Shown one piece after another: positions 8,318 through 15,952 of a DNA stretch of 64,000 nt. Both the position numbers and the translations under genes were made by a program. Position 1 is the first letter of the stretch, and every line of letters starts with the position of its first letter. Under the pieces are notes generated by a model. The model searched no databases, was not told the origin of the DNA, and saw nothing but the letters and a program-made list of their open reading frames with translations. Origin of the DNA: Parerythrobacter lutipelagi (GTDB lineage Bacteria > Pseudomonadota > Alphaproteobacteria > Sphingomonadales > Sphingomonadaceae); contig NZ_SKCJ01000001.1 of NCBI RefSeq assembly GCF_005434975.1, positions 754,001-818,000 on the forward strand, read 5' to 3'.

Positions 8318-9559
8318 ATGTTCGACCTGCATGACCCGGCCTCGCTGGGTTTCGACGCCGACCGGCTGGCTCGGATCGCGCCCTTTCTGACAGAAGCCTA
8401 TGTCGGCCCGGGCAAGCTGCCAATGGCGCAGCTGCTGGTCGCCCGCGACGGCAAGCCGGTGCATCATGTGAACCTGGGCACGATGGGCGAAGGGCGCGAG
8501 GATCTGCGCGAGGATGCGCTGTTCCGCATCGCATCGATGACCAAGCCGGTCACTTCGATCGCCTTCATGCAGCTGGTCGAACAGTGCAAGGTCGCGCTGG
8601 AAGATCCGGTCACGCGGGTGTTTCCGGAGTTCGCCGGCCTTTCGCTCTATGCCGGCGGCGGCGGATCGATCCCCTTCATGCCCGGCCGCACAGCTGCATC
8701 GATGCGGTTTATCGACCTGCTGACGCATATGTCCGGCTTCACTTACGGGCTGCAGAACCGCACCAATATCGACGCGCTTTACCGGGAGCACAATTTCGAC
8801 TTTGCACGGCGCCATCTGGATTCGGCTGAATTTGTTGATCGCCTTGCGAAGCTGCCGCTCGAATTCGATCCGGGCGAACGGTGGAATTATTCGGTCTCGA
8901 CCGATGTGCTGGGCATCGCGGTTGAGAGGATTTCCGGTCAGCGGCTGGGTGACTACTTCGCCGAGCATATCTTCGGCCCGCTCGGGATGGTCGACACGGC
9001 GTTCGGGACCAATGATCAAAACCACGCACGCCTGGTCGATGCCTATCAGTACCAGCCGGGCAAGCCTGCCAAACTGCTCGATGCCGGACCCGCCAGCGGA
9101 CTCAGAAAGCCGGGCCGTTTCGACAGCGGCGGCGGCGGTCTGGTTGGCACTTTGGCCGACTATCACCGTTTCTGTGCGATGCTGACTGGTCGGGGAGAGC
9201 TCGACGGCGCGCGGATCATCGCGCCCAAGACGCTCGACCTGATGACCGCCAACCACTTGCCCGGCGGCGCAGACCTGACCCAGCTTTCGGAAAGCATGTT
9301 CTCCGAAAGCCAGAACGCCGGTGTCGGCTTCGGGCTCGGCTTCGCCTGCGTGATCGACCCGGCAAAGACGCTGATGCCTGCGAGCAAAGGTGAATTCTAC
9401 TGGGGCGGCGCGTATTCGACCGCCTTTTTCGTCGATCCGGTCGAAGCGATCAGCATGGTGTTCATGACACAGGTCTACCCCTCGAGCGCCTATCCGATCC
9501 GGCGGCAATTGAAGACGCTGATCTACTCCGCGCTCAGCGATAGCCGCGTTCCGGCATGA
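8318..9559 (+). CDS. class C beta-lactamase-fold serine hydrolase
   Basis: A 413-residue serine hydrolase of the beta-lactamase/EstB/LovD type. The SxxK motif is S73-M-T-K76 in FRIASMTKPVTS, and the Tyr motif is WNYSVS with Tyr191. There is no signal peptide, unlike periplasmic beta-lactamases, so it is probably a cytoplasmic esterase or acyltransferase. It starts 10 bases after the thiolase stop and its end overlaps the next gene by 4 bases (ATGA), which indicates translational coupling inside a beta-oxidation operon. That setting points to hydrolysis or transfer of an acyl group connected with the pathway; antibiotic resistance is unlikely. Exact substrate unknown. Confidence 0.87.
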   Translation: MFDLHDPASLGFDADRLARIAPFLTEAYVGPGKLPMAQLLVARDGKPVHHVNLGTMGEGREDLREDALFRIASMTKPVTSIAFMQLVEQCKVALEDPVTRVFPEFAGLSLYAGGGGSIPFMPGRTAASMRFIDLLTHMSGFTYGLQNRTNIDALYREHNFDFARRHLDSAEFVDRLAKLPLEFDPGERWNYSVSTDVLGIAVERISGQRLGDYFAEHIFGPLGMVDTAFGTNDQNHARLVDAYQYQPGKPAKLLDAGPASGLRKPGRFDSGGGGLVGTLADYHRFCAMLTGRGELDGARIIAPKTLDLMTANHLPGGADLTQLSESMFSESQNAGVGFGLGFACVIDPAKTLMPASKGEFYWGGAYSTAFFVDPVEAISMVFMTQVYPSSAYPIRRQLKTLIYSALSDSRVPA

Positions 9560-11097
9560 GCAACGATCCGGCCAAAACTCCGGTTGTTGTCGGCGTCGGC
9601 CAGATCAACGACCGGCCCGAAACGCCCGACAAGGGGCTCGATCCGGTCGCTCTGATGTCCGCCGCGCTCCACAAAGCAGATGCAGACGCCGGCCATGGAT
9701 GGCTGGCCGATTGCGACAGCCTGTCGGTGATTGGCCAGATCGCATGGCCGCACCTCAATCCTGTGGCGGGCAAGCTGACCGAAATGCTCGGCATCCATCC
9801 TGCGCATGTAGTCGAGACCCCGCCGCACGGTGATAGCCCGACGCGGCTGATGAGCGAAGCAGCCAACCGGATCGCACGCGGCGAAGCGACGATCTGCGCC
9901 ATCGTCGGGGGCGAGGCGCTGCGCACGGCAGGCCAGCTCAAGGCCGCACAGGCAGCAGCCGACAAGCCCCAACCCAATACCCAGCGACCCGATGCCCAGC
10001 GACCCGATGCCCTGCGCGATGCGACCCACCGCGTCCACAAGGGCTACGCGCAAAGCTACGGTCTCGTGGTGCCAACCGACGTCTACCCACTGTATGAGAA
10101 CGCCGGGCGCGCGGCCTACGGGCAGACGCTGGCCGAGGGGCAGGAAGAAAGCGGCGCGATCTGGTCACGCTTCTCCGAGGTGGCCGCCGCCAACGAAGCC
10201 GCGTGGCTGCGCAAACCCGTGAGCGCGGCAGAAGTCGTCACGCCAAGCGATACAAACCGCCCGATCGCCTTTCCCTACACCAAGTTCCAAGTCGCCAACG
10301 CCAGCGTGAACCAGGGCGCGGGCTTCCTCGTCACCAGCCTAGCCGAAGCGGAGCGACGCGGTGTCCCGCGCGAACGGCTGATTTTCATCGGTCACGGCGC
10401 TGCGGCTGAAGAGGATAAGAACTTCCTCAAACGCGACCACTACGATCGTTCGCCCAGCCTCGAAGTGACTATCAGAGAAGCGATGAAGGCAAATGGTGTG
10501 ACAGTGGCGGAGCTGGACTATGTCGAGCTTTATTCCTGTTTCCCCTGCGTCCCCAAGATGGCCCGGCGCGTGCTGGGCTGGCCGGTCGAAAAACCGGCCA
10601 CAGTGTTCGGCGGCCTCACCTTCGGCGGCGGACCGATCGGCAATTACATGAGCCATGCGGTGGCGAGCATGGTCGATGTGCTACGCCGCGAGCGCGGCAA
10701 CGGCGTTACCCGAGGCCTGCTGTTCGCCAACGGCGGTTACGCAACGCACAACCATGCAGTGTTGCTGTCATCCGAGCCGCCGGTTCTTGCCTTCCCTCAG
10801 GATTTCGACCGCCAGGCGGTGGCCGATGCTGCACGCGGCGAAGTACCGGAAATCGCCGAAGATTATACCGGACCGGCGAATATCGAGAGTTATACGCTGC
10901 ACTACGACCGCGACGGTTCGGTGCGCTCGGGTGTCATTGTTGCACGCACACCCGAAGGCGCGCGGACGCTTGCTTCCATCGCGCCGGGTGATGCGGATTT
11001 AATCGCTCTGCTGACCGACGGTTCGCAAGAGCCGGTCGGGCTCTCAGGCGAGGTCAAAAAATCCGCCGGGCAAGACCTGTCGGTCTGGTCGGCCTAG
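9556..11097 (+). CDS. thiolase-like protein lacking canonical catalytic residues
   Basis: A 513-residue member of the thiolase superfamily, in a branch often labelled acetyl-CoA acetyltransferase. The fold is suggested by the start TPVVVGVGQI, VGGEALRT, LDYVELYSCFP and the glycine-rich VFGGLTFGGGPIGNYMSHAV. Where thiolases have the nucleophilic Cys, this protein has TPPHGDSPTRLM with no Cys. Where they have GHPIGATG, it reads GGGPIGNY, without the His. Classical thiolysis is therefore doubtful; a partner or aldolase-like role, as known for some thiolase-like proteins of sterol side-chain catabolism, is conceivable but unproven. It overlaps the hydrolase gene by 4 bases and its stop overlaps that of the convergent FNR-type regulator. 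A 15-base tandem duplication lies within it. Confidence 0.85.
   Translation: MSNDPAKTPVVVGVGQINDRPETPDKGLDPVALMSAALHKADADAGHGWLADCDSLSVIGQIAWPHLNPVAGKLTEMLGIHPAHVVETPPHGDSPTRLMSEAANRIARGEATICAIVGGEALRTAGQLKAAQAAADKPQPNTQRPDAQRPDALRDATHRVHKGYAQSYGLVVPTDVYPLYENAGRAAYGQTLAEGQEESGAIWSRFSEVAAANEAAWLRKPVSAAEVVTPSDTNRPIAFPYTKFQVANASVNQGAGFLVTSLAEAERRGVPRERLIFIGHGAAAEEDKNFLKRDHYDRSPSLEVTIREAMKANGVTVAELDYVELYSCFPCVPKMARRVLGWPVEKPATVFGGLTFGGGPIGNYMSHAVASMVDVLRRERGNGVTRGLLFANGGYATHNHAVLLSSEPPVLAFPQDFDRQAVADAARGEVPEIAEDYTGPANIESYTLHYDRDGSVRSGVIVARTPEGARTLASIAPGDADLIALLTDGSQEPVGLSGEVKKSAGQDLSVWSA
9981..10010 (+). repeat. 15-bp tandem duplication inside the thiolase-like gene
   Basis: CCAGCGACCCGATGC occurs twice in direct succession (9981-9995 and 9996-10010), encoding the repeated residues QRPDA. 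The length is a multiple of three, so the frame is kept. It falls in a hydrophilic linker between conserved blocks and is probably a neutral slippage product. Confidence 0.9.
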
Positions 11098-11819
11098 CCC
11101 GCCAGATCTTCCAGTGCCGCCCGCTCGAGGATCGTCACTTCGCGCCGCGTCGGAAGGTCGATCAATCCGTCCTTCTTCATCTTGCTGAACTGGCGGCTGA
11201 CCGTCTCGATTGTCAGCCCCAGCACATCGGCGATCTGCTGCCGGGTGAGCGGCAGAGTGAACTGCATCGGCGCTTCGTCCATGGTGAAGGCGCAATCGGC
11301 AGGGGTCAGCCGCTCCGACGTTTCGAGTAGAAAACTGGCGAGCTTCTGTTCGGCGTTCATCCGGCCAAGCAGCAACATCCAGCGCCGCGTTCTGTCGAGC
11401 TCGCTCAGCGTGCGCTCTAGCAGCTTGTGCTCCAGCCGCGGGTGTTCGCGCGCGAACCGTTCGAAGTCGCTACGCCGGAAAGTGCACACATGCGCATCAC
11501 TCAGCGCCTCGACACCATAGGGCGTGGTCGAGCCGAATGGGCGCCCAAGGAAATCCGACGGATAGGCGAGGCCCAGGATCTGCTCCTTGCCATCGACCGT
11601 TTGCGTCGAAAGCTTCAACACGCCTTCAATCACATTGGCGACGAGCACGGCCTCTTCACCTTCCCACAAAATCTGTTCGCCGGGCTTCAATCTGCGGCGG
11701 CTGCCGATCTTGTTGAGCAGATCTATCTCGGCGCTTTCGAGATCGGCACAGATCGCGCGATTGCGGATCGCGCAAGCCTGGCAAAAATTGATGCTGTGGT
11801 CTGGTGGGTTGGTGTCCAT
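11094..11819 (-). CDS. Crp/Fnr family regulator, FnrL/FixK-type with Fe-S cluster cysteines
   Basis: A 241-residue transcription regulator with a cyclic-nucleotide-binding-like sensor domain (about 30-150) and a C-terminal winged helix. Cysteines 13, 16 and 24 (C-x2-C-x7-C) plus Cys112 match the pattern of [4Fe-4S] FNR proteins of alphaproteobacteria, so oxygen sensing is likely. The recognition helix reads TIETVSRQFSKMK; the ExxSR pattern matches FNR proteins, which bind TTGAT-N4-ATCAA. No full copy of that site was found by eye in the 79-base gap to galT. Its stop codon overlaps the stop of the convergent thiolase-like gene. It is divergent from galT-galK, which may be chance. Confidence 0.9.
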   Translation of the reverse strand: MDTNPPDHSINFCQACAIRNRAICADLESAEIDLLNKIGSRRRLKPGEQILWEGEEAVLVANVIEGVLKLSTQTVDGKEQILGLAYPSDFLGRPFGSTTPYGVEALSDAHVCTFRRSDFERFAREHPRLEHKLLERTLSELDRTRRWMLLLGRMNAEQKLASFLLETSERLTPADCAFTMDEAPMQFTLPLTRQQIADVLGLTIETVSRQFSKMKKDGLIDLPTRREVTILERAALEDLAG

Positions 11820-11898
11820 GTCTTACGACTTACTTGGGCCAAGGACGATGCGCAAACTCGCAATACCCGCAACCGCCAGACTTTGATACAGCGCAGCC

Positions 11899-12921
11899 AT
11901 GACTGATCTGCCCGACCACGCGCTGCCCCACAGGCGCAGGAACCTTTTGACCGGCGAATGGGTGCTGGTTTCCCCGCAGAGGAACCTGCGCCCATGGCAG
12001 GGCGAAGTCTCGTCGCCCTCTGCGCAAGAACGCCCGGGGCATGATCCGAACTGCTATTTGTGCCCGGGCAATTCCCGCGCGAACGGCGATACCAATCCGG
12101 ACTATTGCGGAACATGGGTGTTTCCGAACGACTTCCCTGCCCTGTTGGCATCCGATTCCAAGATTATCGACGCCGGCCCCTTGTTTCAACGGGAAGCAGT
12201 CCGCGGAGAAACGCAGGTCATTTGCTACGCCCCCGATCACGCGCTCTCGCTCAGCCGGATGGATGATGCACAGCGGCGCGACGTGGTCGAATGCTGGTGC
12301 GACCTGTCGGAAAAGGCCGGGGCAGACTGGGCGCATGTCCAGATATTCGAAAACCGCGGCTCCATGATGGGCGCGTCCTCACCCCATCCTCACGGGCAGA
12401 TGTGGGCGACCGATTTTCTTCCGCAGATCGTGGCCGACGAAGATGCGGCGCAAGCGGCCTATCGGGAGAACAACGGTCGCGCTCTGTTGGATGACGTGTT
12501 GGCGGAGGAATTGAAAGCCGGGGAACGTCTGGTCGAGGTCAATGACAATTGGGCCGCCTTTGTCCCGCACTGGGCCGCGTGGCCGTTCGAGACTGCGCTG
12601 GTTCCGCGTGCCGACCGGGCCCGGCTGGAAGAACTCGGCGATGATGAGCGCCATGATCTGGCTAAAATTCTCGGCAGGCTGCTGGCGCGTTATGACGGGC
12701 TCTTCGGCTGCGAGTTTCCCTATTCGATGGGATGGCACGGCGCTCCGCACGGTATGGAAGGCTCATGCGATCATTGGCGCCTGCACGCGCATTTCTTCCC
12801 GCCGCTGCTGCGCTCGGCCAGCGTGCGCAAACATATGGTCGGGTTCGAACTGATGGCGGAGACGCAGCGCGACATGACGGCCGAGCAGGCGGCTGAACGG
12901 CTGCGGGCGGTCGCACCATGA
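11899..12921 (+). CDS. galT: galactose-1-phosphate uridylyltransferase
   Basis: Leloir pathway enzyme that exchanges UMP between UDP-glucose and galactose 1-phosphate. It is 340 residues long, as expected. C52 and C55 (NCYLCPGN) are zinc ligands. The active-site motif is SPHPHGQMW with His163 and His165; His165 corresponds to the nucleophile His166 of the E. coli enzyme. It begins 79 bases from the divergent FNR-type regulator. Its stop overlaps the galK start (ATGA), so the two are translationally coupled. No galE or galactose transporter is nearby; a GH42 beta-galactosidase that could supply galactose lies far away at 47.3-49.2 kb. Confidence 0.95.
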   Translation: MTDLPDHALPHRRRNLLTGEWVLVSPQRNLRPWQGEVSSPSAQERPGHDPNCYLCPGNSRANGDTNPDYCGTWVFPNDFPALLASDSKIIDAGPLFQREAVRGETQVICYAPDHALSLSRMDDAQRRDVVECWCDLSEKAGADWAHVQIFENRGSMMGASSPHPHGQMWATDFLPQIVADEDAAQAAYRENNGRALLDDVLAEELKAGERLVEVNDNWAAFVPHWAAWPFETALVPRADRARLEELGDDERHDLAKILGRLLARYDGLFGCEFPYSMGWHGAPHGMEGSCDHWRLHAHFFPPLLRSASVRKHMVGFELMAETQRDMTAEQAAERLRAVAP

Positions 12922-14048
12922 ACATTTCGGCACGCGAGAAGGCCCGTGAGGCGTTCGTCACACACTTCGGCGAGGAGCCGCAAGGCGTCGCCTTCGCACC
13001 CGGAAGGGTCAATCTGATCGGCGATCACGTGGATTACAACGACGGGCTGGTCCTGCCGATGCCGCTTGCGCAGGGCACTGCCGTTGCCTGGGCTCCTGCC
13101 AGCCAAGAGGTAGAAGCAATTGCCCGCGACGCGAGTGGGGAGACCGACAGTTTCCGGCTTTCCGTCATACCTGGCCCTGATGGTAGCTGGCGCAGCTATC
13201 TGCGCGGCATGGCGGCAATCATGCCGGAATTCGGATTGCCTGTGCCGGGCATGAGACTCGCTATTGCGGGCGACCTGTCCCGCGGGACCGGCCTGTCCTC
13301 CTCCGCATCGCTGGAGATAGCACTCGCCCGTGCCTTCGCTCAGGCGGCAGGCAACAAGAACCCCGGCGCGGTCGCAATGGCGCAAGCCGGGCAGCAGACC
13401 GAGCATCGGTATGCAGGCGTGCAATGCGGCATCATGGACCAGATGGCATCGGCGGCAGGGATATCCGGCCATGCGACGCTGCTCGATTGCCGCGACCTGT
13501 CGGTTGAGCATATCGCCTTGCCGGAAGATTGGGCGGTGCTCATTGTCCAGTCGAATGTGACGCGCGGGCTGGTCGATGGCGAATACAACTTGCGGCGCCA
13601 GCAATGCGAAACCGCTGCCAAGGCGCTCGGGCTTGCCTCCTTGCGGGAAGCGGGCAGCGAACTCGTCACGCAAGCGGCGCTTGATCCGGTGGTGAAGCGG
13701 CGGGCGCGGCATGTTGTGGAGGAGACCGACCGTACGCGCCAAGCGGCCATCTGCCTGGCGGCGGGCGACCTCTCGGGCTTTGGCGCCATCCTGAACCAGA
13801 GCCACGCATCGCTGCGCGATCTGTTCGAAGTCAGTCACCCTGCTGTCGACAGCCTGGTGACGGATCTTCAGACGCTGATCGGAGGCAGAGGCGGCGCGCG
13901 GATGACCGGCGGCGGGTTCGGCGGAGCCGTTGTCGCGGTGATGGAGAGCGCTGCTCTGGATCCTGTAATTCAAGCGCTGCGACAACAACGCCGCGCCGCC
14001 GCTCTGCCTTGCGACGCGATCATCGCATGGTCAGGCAGGGCGACTTGA
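12918..14048 (+). CDS. galK: galactokinase
   Basis: GHMP-family kinase of 376 residues that phosphorylates galactose at C1. The galactokinase signature is GRVNLIGDHVDYNDG (29-43); most homologues read GEH where this has GDH, a conservative change. Arg30 and Asp174 (GIMDQMAS) match the catalytic Arg37 and Asp174 of E. coli. The phosphate-binding loop is RGTGLSSSASLE (122-133), and the C-terminal GARMTGGGFGGAVVAV is motif 3 of the family. The start overlaps the galT stop by 4 bases. With galT it forms a two-gene operon ending shortly before the microprotein pair on the opposite strand. Confidence 0.95.
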   Translation: MNISAREKAREAFVTHFGEEPQGVAFAPGRVNLIGDHVDYNDGLVLPMPLAQGTAVAWAPASQEVEAIARDASGETDSFRLSVIPGPDGSWRSYLRGMAAIMPEFGLPVPGMRLAIAGDLSRGTGLSSSASLEIALARAFAQAAGNKNPGAVAMAQAGQQTEHRYAGVQCGIMDQMASAAGISGHATLLDCRDLSVEHIALPEDWAVLIVQSNVTRGLVDGEYNLRRQQCETAAKALGLASLREAGSELVTQAALDPVVKRRARHVVEETDRTRQAAICLAAGDLSGFGAILNQSHASLRDLFEVSHPAVDSLVTDLQTLIGGRGGARMTGGGFGGAVVAVMESAALDPVIQALRQQRRAAALPCDAIIAWSGRAT

Positions 14049-14064
14049 TCCGAAGTGTTGCCGC

Positions 14065-14214
14065 TCAGCGCCAGCCGAAAATCCGGCTGAAGAAGCTAGG
14101 CTCGTCCATCGGCAAGATCGGACCGTGCTTCATGTAACGCGTGGACGCATCGCTATAAGGGCGCGGTGAATTCCAGTTGTCTGGACGGCTGCTGCGAAAA
14201 CTTCCGCTCGACAT
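14065..14214 (-). CDS. 49-residue microprotein, paralogue of the gene at 14326-14475
   Basis: A small protein starting MSSGSFRSSRPDNW and ending FFSRIFGWR. It is exactly as long as the protein encoded just upstream on the same strand and identical to it at 30 of 49 positions without gaps. Conserved parts are SFRSS-PDNW, PRP-SD, RYM, GP--PMD-P-FF-R-FG. GGAGATAAACC stands directly before the ATG, so translation is likely. The protein is polar with an aromatic, basic C-terminal end and has no membrane segment or Cys. I do not recognise the family. The duplicated, frame-preserving sequence and good ribosome site argue that it is a real gene. Confidence 0.8.
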   Translation of the reverse strand: MSSGSFRSSRPDNWNSPRPYSDASTRYMKHGPILPMDEPSFFSRIFGWR

Positions 14215-14325
14215 GGTTTATCTCCTATATGACGGATTGCTCCGTTCACCGATAGAAATGCACAACTGGTCTTGCGGTTCCCTGAAGCCAAGCAATGGCT
14301 ACCGTTCAGGATCGGTCGGGATTCT

Positions 14326-14475
14326 CTATCCGCGTCCGAAAAGGCGCGCGAAGAAACCGGGCTGATCCATCGGCTGTACCGGGCCGTAACGCATATAGCG
14401 CAGGGTCGGGTCGCTATGCGGGCGCGGCTGGGTCCAATTGTCCGGCGCACTGCTGCGAAACGATTGCTGGGACAT
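14326..14475 (-). CDS. 49-residue microprotein, tandem paralogue
   Basis: It starts MSQQSFRSSAPDNW and ends FFARLFGRG. It shares 30 of 49 residues with its downstream neighbour at 14065-14214, and both are 49 residues long. CGGAG lies 7 bases ahead of the ATG at 14475; the longer frame to 14583 adds unconserved residues and is not preferred. The 111-base gap to the second copy holds that copy's own ribosome site, so each gene is translated independently. tRNA-Trp lies upstream on the same strand, and read-through from its promoter is possible. Function unknown; the substitutions are mostly conservative, suggesting selection on the protein. Confidence 0.82.
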   Translation of the reverse strand: MSQQSFRSSAPDNWTQPRPHSDPTLRYMRYGPVQPMDQPGFFARLFGRG

Positions 14476-14592
14476 TGTGATACTCCGATAGGCAATTCGC
14501 CCCGTCCAGCAAATGTAATGCGCTGGAAAGACAGCGGTTCCCGATCGCATCAATGCGAGCGGCCGGCGATGATTTTCGGACAAGACGCCTGG

Positions 14593-14665
14593 CAGGGGCG
14601 GAGGGACTCGAACCCACGGCCCTCGGTTTTGGAGACCGATGCTCTACCAACTGAGCTACACCCCT
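14593..14665 (-). tRNA. tRNA-Trp (anticodon CCA)
   Basis: Read on the minus strand, the acceptor arm AGGGGTG pairs with CGCCCCT. The D-arm is TAGCTCAGTTGGTAGAGCA, the anticodon arm is TCGGT-CTCCAAA-ACCGA with anticodon CCA, and the T-loop contains TTCGAGT. 73 bases are counted to the discriminator G; the CCA end is not encoded. It is divergent from aat, and the microprotein genes lie downstream on the same strand. Confidence 0.97.
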
Positions 14666-14763
14666 GCAGGCGGAAGCCGCCTCTAGAGCCAAGCACACAG
14701 CTTGGCAAGGCGCGATACCGATCCCTATCGCAAGAGCCCGTCGCAGGGTATAGAACGCAGGCG

Positions 14764-15513
14764 ATGCACGCCCCTGCCTTTCCGTTGATCCCGCCAGAGA
14801 CGCTGCTGCTGGCTTACCGCAGCGGGATATTCCCGATGTCCGACGGGCGCGACGACCCCGAGATATTCTGGGTCGAGCCACGCGAGCGCGCGGTGATCCC
14901 GCTCGACGGGTTCCGGTGTTCCAGATCCTTGCGGAAACTTCTCCGGAAAGATCGCTTCCGAGTGACAATCAATCGGGCCTTCACCGATGTGGTGAGCCTT
15001 TGCGCCGCGCCGCGCGCGGATCACCCCGAGAGCTGGATCAGTTACCGCATTGCGGCCAGCTATCGCGCGCTGCACGAGATCGGCCATGCCCATTCGATCG
15101 AATGCTGGGACGGCGCAGAACTCGTCGGCGGCCTTTATGGCGTGGCGTTCGACGAGGTATTCTGCGGTGAGAGCATGTTCAGCCGTGCCGACAACGCTTC
15201 GAAGGTCGCGCTCGCGTGGCTCGTGGCCCTGATGAAGCGTGCCGGGTATCGTTTGCTGGACTGCCAGTTCATGACGGAACATCTTGCTTCGCTCGGTGCT
15301 GCCGAGTTACCGCAAAAAGACTATCTGGCATTGTTGGCGCAAGCGCGGGGCGAGCCGGCAATGACCCTTCCGCAGGCCTATTCGGCGGTCTGTTCCGAGG
15401 CTGCCGGTGCAGGCGGTGCTGAGGGCGACGGGGAGGGCGACGGGGCAGGCCGCGGCGGGCCATCTTCCTCACCCGGGAAACTCATCGCGCAGTCCTTCAC
15501 CCAGACATCGTAA
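14764..15513 (+). CDS. aat: leucyl/phenylalanyl-tRNA--protein transferase
   Basis: N-end rule enzyme that adds Leu or Phe to proteins with N-terminal Lys or Arg, marking them for ClpAP via ClpS. Visible family motifs are LLLAYRSGIFPMSD near the N-terminus, FWVEPRERAVIPL, ESWISYRIAASYRALH, SIECWDGAELVGGLYGVAF, FCGESMFSRADNASK and LLDCQFMTEHLASLGA. It is 249 residues from the ATG at 14764, where homology begins; the longer open frame upstream runs through the tRNA-Trp gene and is not coding. The last 40 or so residues (rich in Gly, Glu, Asp and Ser) go beyond the usual end and lie antisense to the Pro/Ser-rich tail of the convergent DUF2155 gene over 136 bases. Confidence 0.93.
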   Translation: MHAPAFPLIPPETLLLAYRSGIFPMSDGRDDPEIFWVEPRERAVIPLDGFRCSRSLRKLLRKDRFRVTINRAFTDVVSLCAAPRADHPESWISYRIAASYRALHEIGHAHSIECWDGAELVGGLYGVAFDEVFCGESMFSRADNASKVALAWLVALMKRAGYRLLDCQFMTEHLASLGAAELPQKDYLALLAQARGEPAMTLPQAYSAVCSEAAGAGGAEGDGEGDGAGRGGPSSSPGKLIAQSFTQTS

Positions 15514-15950
15514 ACCCGGTGCTCGACCACGTTGAGCGATGGCGAATTGCGAAACAGCCAGCCGGAAAAGACCCGGTTCCATTCATCGCTCGCCCTGTCG
15601 CGCACGAGCACTTGCACGAAAGCTCCGGTCTCCTGCGGCATTTCCCACGGCGCGGTCCGTTCGCACGCGGACAGCCGGATGATCACATCGCCGACACGGC
15701 GTGATTCGCCGGGTTTGAGCTGAATGTCCTCGGTCAAATTGTTGCGCTTGTTGAGCAGGCCGAGCGTCGCGACACGGTCCGCCATGGGGGTGCCGATCTC
15801 GCCTGCGGGCGCGGCGCGTGCGGCACCGGCCTGCGCTTGAAGGTCTTCCGGAATTTCAGTCTCGGGTGCTTCGGCGGGCGGGGGAGAATCGCTGCCGCAG
15901 CTGGCAAGCAGCAGAGCCGCCACGCTGGCTGAGAGACCCGTCCGCCTCAT
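15378..15950 (-). CDS. DUF2155 domain lipoprotein
   Basis: A 190-residue protein with a lipoprotein signal (LSASVAALLLASCGS, lipid-modified Cys near 18) and a DUF2155 core of about 100 residues. The core contains VATLGLLNKRN, DIQLKPGESRRVGDVIIRL, CERTAPWE, ETGAFVQVLV, RVFSGWLFRNSPSLNVVEH and YDVWVKDCAM. Function is unknown; the family is confined largely to alphaproteobacteria and commonly sits near the NDUFA12-type gene, as here (2-base gap upstream). The C-terminal 40 residues are a Pro/Ser repeat region overlapping the aat tail on the other strand. It is the last gene of a minus-strand run that begins with recX. Confidence 0.88.
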   Translation of the reverse strand: MRRTGLSASVAALLLASCGSDSPPPAEAPETEIPEDLQAQAGAARAAPAGEIGTPMADRVATLGLLNKRNNLTEDIQLKPGESRRVGDVIIRLSACERTAPWEMPQETGAFVQVLVRDRASDEWNRVFSGWLFRNSPSLNVVEHRVYDVWVKDCAMSFPGEEDGPPRPAPSPSPSPSAPPAPAASEQTAE

Positions 15951-15952
15951 GG

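Noticed and set aside
11820-11898. FNR box between the regulator and galT
   Set aside because: Only a half site (TTGAT at 11883) is seen; the second half does not match.
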